A DNA stretch of 44,557 nt. It comes from Oscillospiraceae bacterium (GTDB lineage Bacteria > Bacillota > Clostridia > Oscillospirales > CAG-272). Shown piece by piece: positions 41,124 through 44,557 of this stretch (position 1 is its first letter; every line of letters starts with the position of its first letter). The stretch is from the NCBI GenBank assembly GCA_015064685.1, contig SVRT01000001.1, positions 1 through 44,557 of the forward strand, in the 5' to 3' direction. The translations under genes were made by a program, and so were the position numbers. Under the pieces are notes generated by a model, which was not told where the DNA came from, searched no databases, and saw only the letters and a list, made by a program, of their open reading frames with translations.

Positions 41124-41175
41124 AAAAATTCTGCGGTCATAGAGTTTATAGAAAGAATATATAGGAGAGGTAAAA

Positions 41176-42456
41176 ATGTTTATTAAGGAAACAACAAAGG
41201 GAATGAGAGATATCCTTCCGCGCGAGGCGGAGATAAGAGAGTATCTCCTCAACAAAATGAAGAAAACGTACGCGTCGTTTGGCTTTTCGCAGATAGAGAC
41301 ACCCTGCGTGGAGCACATAGAAAATCTTACGAGTAAGCAGGGTGGCGACAACGAGAAGCTCATCTTCAAGATACTCAAGAGAGGTGAAAAATTGAGCGAT
41401 GCGGCAGAGGGACTTGATATTGACGAGCTTGTAGACTCGGGTCTTCGCTATGACCTCACAGTTCCGCTGTCCAGATATTATTCCAACAATGCCTCAAATC
41501 TTACATTGCCCTTCAAGGCAATGCAGATAGGTCCCGTATGGCGTGCTGACCGCCCCCAGAAGGGAAGATTTAGACAGTTCGTTCAGTGTGACATCGATAT
41601 CTTCGGTGACGCGACGAATTCTGCCGAGATAGAGCTTATCACCGCTACATCGACCTATCTCGAGAGCATCGGCATCGGCGGTGTTACGATAATGATCAAC
41701 GACCGCCGTATTCTCGCAGGTATGGCTCGCGCTTCGGGCTTTGACGAGGAGTGCTTCTCGCAGGTGTTCATCACGCTTGACAAGTATGACAAGATCGGTG
41801 AGAGCGGAATTGAGAAGGAGCTTCTCGAGTCGGGATACAATCCTCTTTGCGTTGAAAAATATATGAGCATTTTCCGTGGCGCAATGGCTGCCGAGGATCG
41901 CTTCGCATATCTTGACGAGGCACTTGGCGGTGACGTTGATGAGGGTGTTATTGCAAATCTTCGCGAGATCGTTGACGCGGTAGCAACCATTTCGACAGGC
42001 AGATTCAATCTTGATTTCGATCCCACCTTGGTGCGCGGAATGGGATATTATACCGGTGTAATCTTTGAGATCAAGAGCGAGGATTTCAAGGGCTCGAGCA
42101 TCGGCGGCGGCGGACGCTACGATAAGATGATAGGCAACTTCACGGGTCAGAACACTCCCGCGTGCGGATTTTCGATAGGATTTGAGAGGATCGTTGCAGC
42201 TCTTGTTGAAAAGAACTTCAAGCCGAGCGAGGCGGTAGAAAAAACAGCTGTGCTTTATGATAAGAGAATGAGCACGCAGGACTACGCGCTTATGCAGAAG
42301 GCAGCTATGGCTGCAAGAGCGGAGGGCAAGATAGTGCTGGTTCAGAAGATGAATAAGAACGTTGGATTCCAGAAGCAGAAGCTCGAAGCGGAGGGATATT
42401 CGAGATTTATCGATATCAGATATCCCGACGAGATGGCGAAGCTTGAGGAGATATAA
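41176..42456 (+). CDS. hisS: Histidyl-tRNA synthetase
   Basis: A class II synthetase that charges tRNA-His. The 426-aa product has motif 1 region T-K-G-M-R-D-I-L-P, motif 2 G-P-V-W-R-A-D-R-P-Q-K-G-R-F-R-Q-F-V-Q-C-D (about 118-138), the histidine-specific L-V-R-G-M-G-Y-Y-T-G (about 285), motif 3 with C-G-F-S-I-G-F-E-R and a C-terminal anticodon-binding domain. The G-R-F-R-Q-F-x-Q-C-D form is the version also seen in eukaryotic-type HisRS. The complete motifs and C-terminal domain argue against the HisZ regulatory subunit. AGGAGAGG precedes the ATG. The covarying element lies just upstream. The cognate tRNA gene is at 34505-34582. Confidence 0.94.
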   Translation: MFIKETTKGMRDILPREAEIREYLLNKMKKTYASFGFSQIETPCVEHIENLTSKQGGDNEKLIFKILKRGEKLSDAAEGLDIDELVDSGLRYDLTVPLSRYYSNNASNLTLPFKAMQIGPVWRADRPQKGRFRQFVQCDIDIFGDATNSAEIELITATSTYLESIGIGGVTIMINDRRILAGMARASGFDEECFSQVFITLDKYDKIGESGIEKELLESGYNPLCVEKYMSIFRGAMAAEDRFAYLDEALGGDVDEGVIANLREIVDAVATISTGRFNLDFDPTLVRGMGYYTGVIFEIKSEDFKGSSIGGGGRYDKMIGNFTGQNTPACGFSIGFERIVAALVEKNFKPSEAVEKTAVLYDKRMSTQDYALMQKAAMAARAEGKIVLVQKMNKNVGFQKQKLEAEGYSRFIDIRYPDEMAKLEEI

Positions 42457-42473
42457 AGCGGGAGGAGAAACTT

Positions 42474-43304
42474 ATGAAGATCAAATTTTTAGGTACTGCG
42501 GCGGCAGAGGGAATTCCCGCGCTGTTTTGTGACTGTGCGGTTTGTCAGAATGCACGCAAGGTAGGCGGCAAGGAGATAAAGACGAGAAGCCAGGCGATAG
42601 TTGACGACAAGATCCTTATCGATTTTCCTGCGGACACCTATATGCACGCGCTTTACGGTGGGCTTGACCTTGTAAGCGTGCGCCATTGCATCATCACTCA
42701 CGGTCACATGGATCATCTTTATGAGAGAGATTTCTGGTGCAGAAATCCCGGTATTGGTAACGGAAGCGTTGATGGTACCGTAATGGACGTTTACATGACC
42801 GAGGCAACGCGCAATATCGCAAGCGCATATTACGAAAAACAGGTTGATAAGGACAGGGTGAGACTCAACACGATCAAGGCTTACGAGCCCTTTGAGATCG
42901 AGGATTACAGAATTATTCCGCTGAGAGCTTACCACGATCCCTCGACCGAGCCTGTGTTCTACATAATAGAGCACGGCGAGAAGACTATGCTTTACGCGAA
43001 CGATACGGGATATTTCTTTGACGAGGTGTGGGAGTATCTTTCAAAATACGAGCGCCAGTTTGACTTTGTCTCGCTTGACTGTACGGGTATGATGCTCGAG
43101 AATTACAGACACGGTCATATGGGACTCACGGTCGACGCAGAGGTCGTTGAGAAACTGCGCGAGATCGGTCGTTGTGACGATAATACGGTCGTTTACGTAA
43201 ACCATTTCAGCCACAACGGAAAGGCGACTCACGAGGAGCTTGTAGGACACGCGGCGAAGTACGGCTTTGGTGTGACGTATGACGGCTGTGAGGTTGAGTT
43301 CTGA
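42474..43304 (+). CDS. PhnP-like metallo-beta-lactamase fold hydrolase
   Basis: A 276-aa cytoplasmic protein with the zinc motif H-G-H-M-D-H, a later H in A-Y-H-D-P, and D in A-N-D-T-G, which make up the dinuclear site of the fold. The N-terminal F-C-D-C-A-V-C-Q cysteine cluster resembles the structural zinc site of PhnP, a cyclic phosphate phosphodiesterase. The exact substrate is unknown and no phosphonate genes are near. It starts 17 nt after hisS with GGGAGGAG upstream and is followed by a shared terminator. Confidence 0.85.
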   Translation: MKIKFLGTAAAEGIPALFCDCAVCQNARKVGGKEIKTRSQAIVDDKILIDFPADTYMHALYGGLDLVSVRHCIITHGHMDHLYERDFWCRNPGIGNGSVDGTVMDVYMTEATRNIASAYYEKQVDKDRVRLNTIKAYEPFEIEDYRIIPLRAYHDPSTEPVFYIIEHGEKTMLYANDTGYFFDEVWEYLSKYERQFDFVSLDCTGMMLENYRHGHMGLTVDAEVVEKLREIGRCDDNTVVYVNHFSHNGKATHEELVGHAAKYGFGVTYDGCEVEF

Positions 43305-43314
43305 TTAAGTATCA

Positions 43315-43346
43315 AAAAATGAGGGGAATTTCCCCTCATTTTATTT
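43315..43346. terminator. Bidirectional terminator between converging genes
   Basis: AAAATGAGGGGAA and TTCCCCTCATTTT form a perfect stem with almost no loop, flanked by A and T runs. Confidence 0.9.
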
Positions 43347-43754
43347 TATTGAGTAGTGCTGCTTGATCTCCTTCGAACAGATGACCTTTCCGTGCACCTT
43401 GATGCTTTCTATGACTGCAAATAGCTTTTCGATATCGCACTTGTCATCTATCTTTAAAACTCCGTAGCCGAAAACGGTGGTTTTTTCGTTGTTTGCGTAC
43501 ATCTCGTCGATCTCCTTGGCGGTGAAGCCCGAAACACCGATAAACCAGCCGTGGCTTTCATTGCCGCGCTTTGAATTTGATTCGATAAGACGTTCGATCG
43601 TGCTTCGGTTTTCGTCGAGCGCGGAACGCAGGGCATAGTTGATAAAATCACTTCTGTTTGAGTAATAGCCGTTATCTACAAGTAGGTCAATTTCTGACAA
43701 GGTTGAGGAATTAATGTTGACCGATACCTTTTCGCTTAAATTTTCGTTTGCCAT
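43341..43754 (-). CDS. Ribbon-helix-helix (CopG-type) transcription regulator
   Basis: A 137-aa protein. Residues 8-48 show the ribbon-helix-helix pattern: strand K-V-S-V-N-I, helix S-T-L-S-E-I-D-L-L-V, turn G-Y-Y-S-N-R-S-D-F and a second helix. The rest (about 60-137) is an unrecognised domain that may bind a ligand or mediate oligomerisation. GAGG precedes the ATG at 43754; the longer frame from 43796 would begin in the operator. A perfect 18-bp palindrome overlaps its predicted transcription start, which suggests self-repression. It is a single-gene unit sharing a terminator with the converging hydrolase gene. Confidence 0.85.
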   Translation of the reverse strand: MANENLSEKVSVNINSSTLSEIDLLVDNGYYSNRSDFINYALRSALDENRSTIERLIESNSKRGNESHGWFIGVSGFTAKEIDEMYANNEKTTVFGYGVLKIDDKCDIEKLFAVIESIKVHGKVICSKEIKQHYSIK

Positions 43755-43778
43755 GTTTTTACCTCGATTTGCTTTATT

Positions 43779-43796
43779 ATGCTCCAATTGGAGCAT
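43779..43796 (-). promoter_or_regulatory. Palindromic operator of the RHH regulator
   Basis: ATGCTCCAATTGGAGCAT is a perfect 18-bp inverted repeat. It begins about 7 nt after the -10 element of the regulator's promoter, so a bound protein would block initiation. Confidence 0.75.
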
Positions 43797-43802
43797 AAAT
43801 AT

Positions 43803-43831
43803 ATTATAACACTGCGTTTTTGTTTTGTCAA
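43803..43831 (-). promoter_or_regulatory. Sigma-A promoter of the RHH regulator
   Basis: On the minus strand TTGACA (43831-43826), a 17-nt spacer and TATAAT (43808-43803): perfect consensus, held in check by the adjoining operator. Confidence 0.9.
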
Positions 43832-43893
43832 GAGGTGTTTCTTGATAAACAAAATCGGTAATTAAAATTTTTAAATTTTTTTGAGTTTAGCTA

Positions 43894-43922
43894 TTGCAAA
43901 ATTCAAACAAATGTGATATAAT
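43894..43922 (+). promoter_or_regulatory. Promoter of tRNA-Thr
   Basis: TTGCAA (43894-43899), a 17-nt spacer and TATAAT (43917-43922). Transcription would begin near 43929, right at the truncated tRNA copy at 43930, so the copy is part of the pre-tRNA leader. Confidence 0.8.
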
Positions 43923-43929
43923 AAGTAGG

Positions 43930-44010
43930 TCGCTGGTGTAGCACAGTCGTGTAGTTATTTCCACCTACGGTGGAGAAGCGCTACCTCGTTGTGCCACACG
44001 CGCTCATACT
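43930..44010 (+). repeat. Truncated 5' copy of tRNA-Thr with inverted fragment
   Basis: 43930-43949 repeats exactly the 20 nt at 44011-44030 (tRNA 5' end through the D-arm, plus two leading bases). The next 61 nt hold a TCCACC-TAC-GGTGGA hairpin and TGTGCCACAC, which is inverted to GTGTAGCACA of the tRNA with one mismatch. The copy lacks an anticodon and 3' half, so it cannot be a tRNA. Confidence 0.8.
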
Positions 44011-44012
44011 TC

Positions 44013-44088
44013 GCTGGTGTAGCACAGTCGGTAGTGCAGCTGATTCGTAATCAGCAGGTCGTGTGTTCGAGTCACATCACCAGCTCCA
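44013..44088 (+). tRNA. tRNA-Thr (anticodon CGT)
   Basis: The acceptor GCTGGTG pairs with CACCAGC, discriminator T, CCA encoded. The anticodon stem GCTGA/TCAGC encloses TTCGTAA, giving CGT for ACG codons. The T-arm is GTGTGTTCGAGTCACAT. Its last 20 bases are repeated downstream in each 162-bp unit. Confidence 0.96.
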
Positions 44089-44557
44089 AAAAAGGATATG
44101 ATGGGTTTATCCCATCATATCCTTTTTTAGTACAGTAAAAAGGACTCGAACACCGCGAATGCTTGCATTCGCCGCATTTGCGCTTAAAACACTTTGCGTA
44201 AAAAATAGCCTTAGCGCAAATATGTGTTCAGAGTCACATCACCAGCTCCAAAAAAGGATATGATGGGTTTATCCCATCATATCCTTTTTTAGTACAGTAA
44301 AAAGGACCCGAACACCGCGAATGCTTGCATTCGCCGCATTTGCGCTTAAAACACTTTGCGTAAAAAATAGCCTTAGCGCAAATATGTGTTCAGAGGCACA
44401 TCACCAGCTCCAAAAAAGGATATGATGGGTTTATCCCATCATATCCTTTTTTAGTACAGTAAAAAGGACTCGAACACCGCGAATGCTTGCATTCGCCGCA
44501 TTTGCGCTTAAAACACTTTGCGTAAAAAATAGCCTTAGCGCAAATATGTGTTCAGAG
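44069..44557 (+). repeat. 162-bp tandem repeat carrying the tRNA-Thr 3' end
   Basis: Three units start at 44069, 44231 and 44393, with a fourth beginning at 44555 where the window ends. Each unit runs GAGTC...CAGCTCC (tRNA 3' end), terminator, inverted T-arm GACTCGAACAC, hairpin GCGAATGC-TT-GCATTCGC, a second stem ATTTGCGCT/AGCGCAAAT, and GTGTTCA. Unit 1's 3' end is the real tRNA. Units differ at only a few bases. The joint between units is TTC-A-GA, compared with TTC-GA in the tRNA. Confidence 0.92.
44088..44128 (+). terminator. Terminator of tRNA-Thr (repeated twice downstream)
   Basis: AAAAAAGGATATGATGGG pairs with CCCATCATATCCTTTTTT around TTTAT. The same terminator recurs at offsets of 162 and 324. 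Confidence 0.92.

Noticed and set aside
41176..42456. HisZ (ATP phosphoribosyltransferase regulatory subunit) instead of HisRS
   Set aside because: Motif 2, the histidine-binding loop and the C-terminal anticodon domain are all present, and no histidine biosynthesis genes are nearby.
43930..43999. A second tRNA gene before tRNA-Thr
   Set aside because: Only the first 20 bases match a tRNA; there is no anticodon arm, T-arm or acceptor 3' strand.
44069..44557. CRISPR array
   Set aside because: The 162-bp units are near-identical throughout, have no unique spacers and no cas genes are present.

Overview
The window looks like a chromosomal contig from an anaerobic, spore-forming Firmicute of class Clostridia. 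The evidence is a complete spoIIIAA-AH operon, pyruvate phosphate dikinase, YitT and YqeG homologues, DUF3006, and near-perfect sigma-A promoters (TTGACA-17-TATAAT) before many genes. I cannot fix the order or genus. Nothing resembles a prophage, integrase or CRISPR locus. The right edge stops inside a tandem repeat, which suggests an assembly break.

Layout. 1-1218: ssrA (tmRNA) and smpB, both on the minus strand, separated by a duplicated 51-bp unit and a chain of five hairpins. 1316-4772: a metallophosphoesterase, tRNA-Leu with a duplicated tail, two membrane proteins (YgjV and YitT types) and an acidic lipoprotein. 4770-10763, minus strand: a split TauE/SafE pair, rpsO-pnp, a catalytically dead-looking VanY homologue, a DUF4085-like protein and CarD. 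10812-15541: ftsK/spoIIIE, an lgt-type gene and a CPBP protease. 15651-20713: the spoIIIA operon. 20853-24581: a P-loop ATPase and ppdK. 25121-29789: pth and mfd, separated by a non-coding element with inverted ends. 29866-34138: two tandem PpiC-like lipoproteins and a beta-propeller glycosidase-like gene. 34452-34812: tRNA-Gly, tRNA-Arg and tRNA-His. 35072-41024: a tightly packed run of yqeG, an endonuclease IV-like gene, an M24 peptidase, DUF3006, plsY, a methyltransferase, a deacetylase and a small unknown gene. 41176-43754: hisS, a PhnP-like hydrolase and an RHH repressor with a palindromic operator. 43894-44557: tRNA-Thr embedded in copies of its own ends.

Functionally most of the window is housekeeping: ribosome rescue (ssrA/smpB), RNA turnover (pnp with rpsO), DNA translocation (FtsK), transcription-coupled repair (Mfd), peptidyl-tRNA recycling (Pth), phospholipid synthesis (PlsY) and the SpoIIIA channel of the forespore.

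The unusual material is non-coding. (1) At tRNA-Leu and tRNA-Thr the downstream DNA holds an inverted T-arm fragment, one or two near-perfect hairpins, and a direct T-arm copy in which one A is inserted at the same T-loop position (TTC-A-GA). That point is the junction of a tandem duplication which carries the terminator along. tRNA-His has a 20-nt perfect mirror image of its 3' end that stops in the same T-loop region. (2) Two copies of an interspersed element, before ppdK and before hisS, keep the same geometry and show compensatory stem changes. (3) Between smpB and ssrA five different hairpins alternate with an invariant GTGATAT spacer. Together these suggest a process that inserts or copies short hairpins next to structured-RNA genes.
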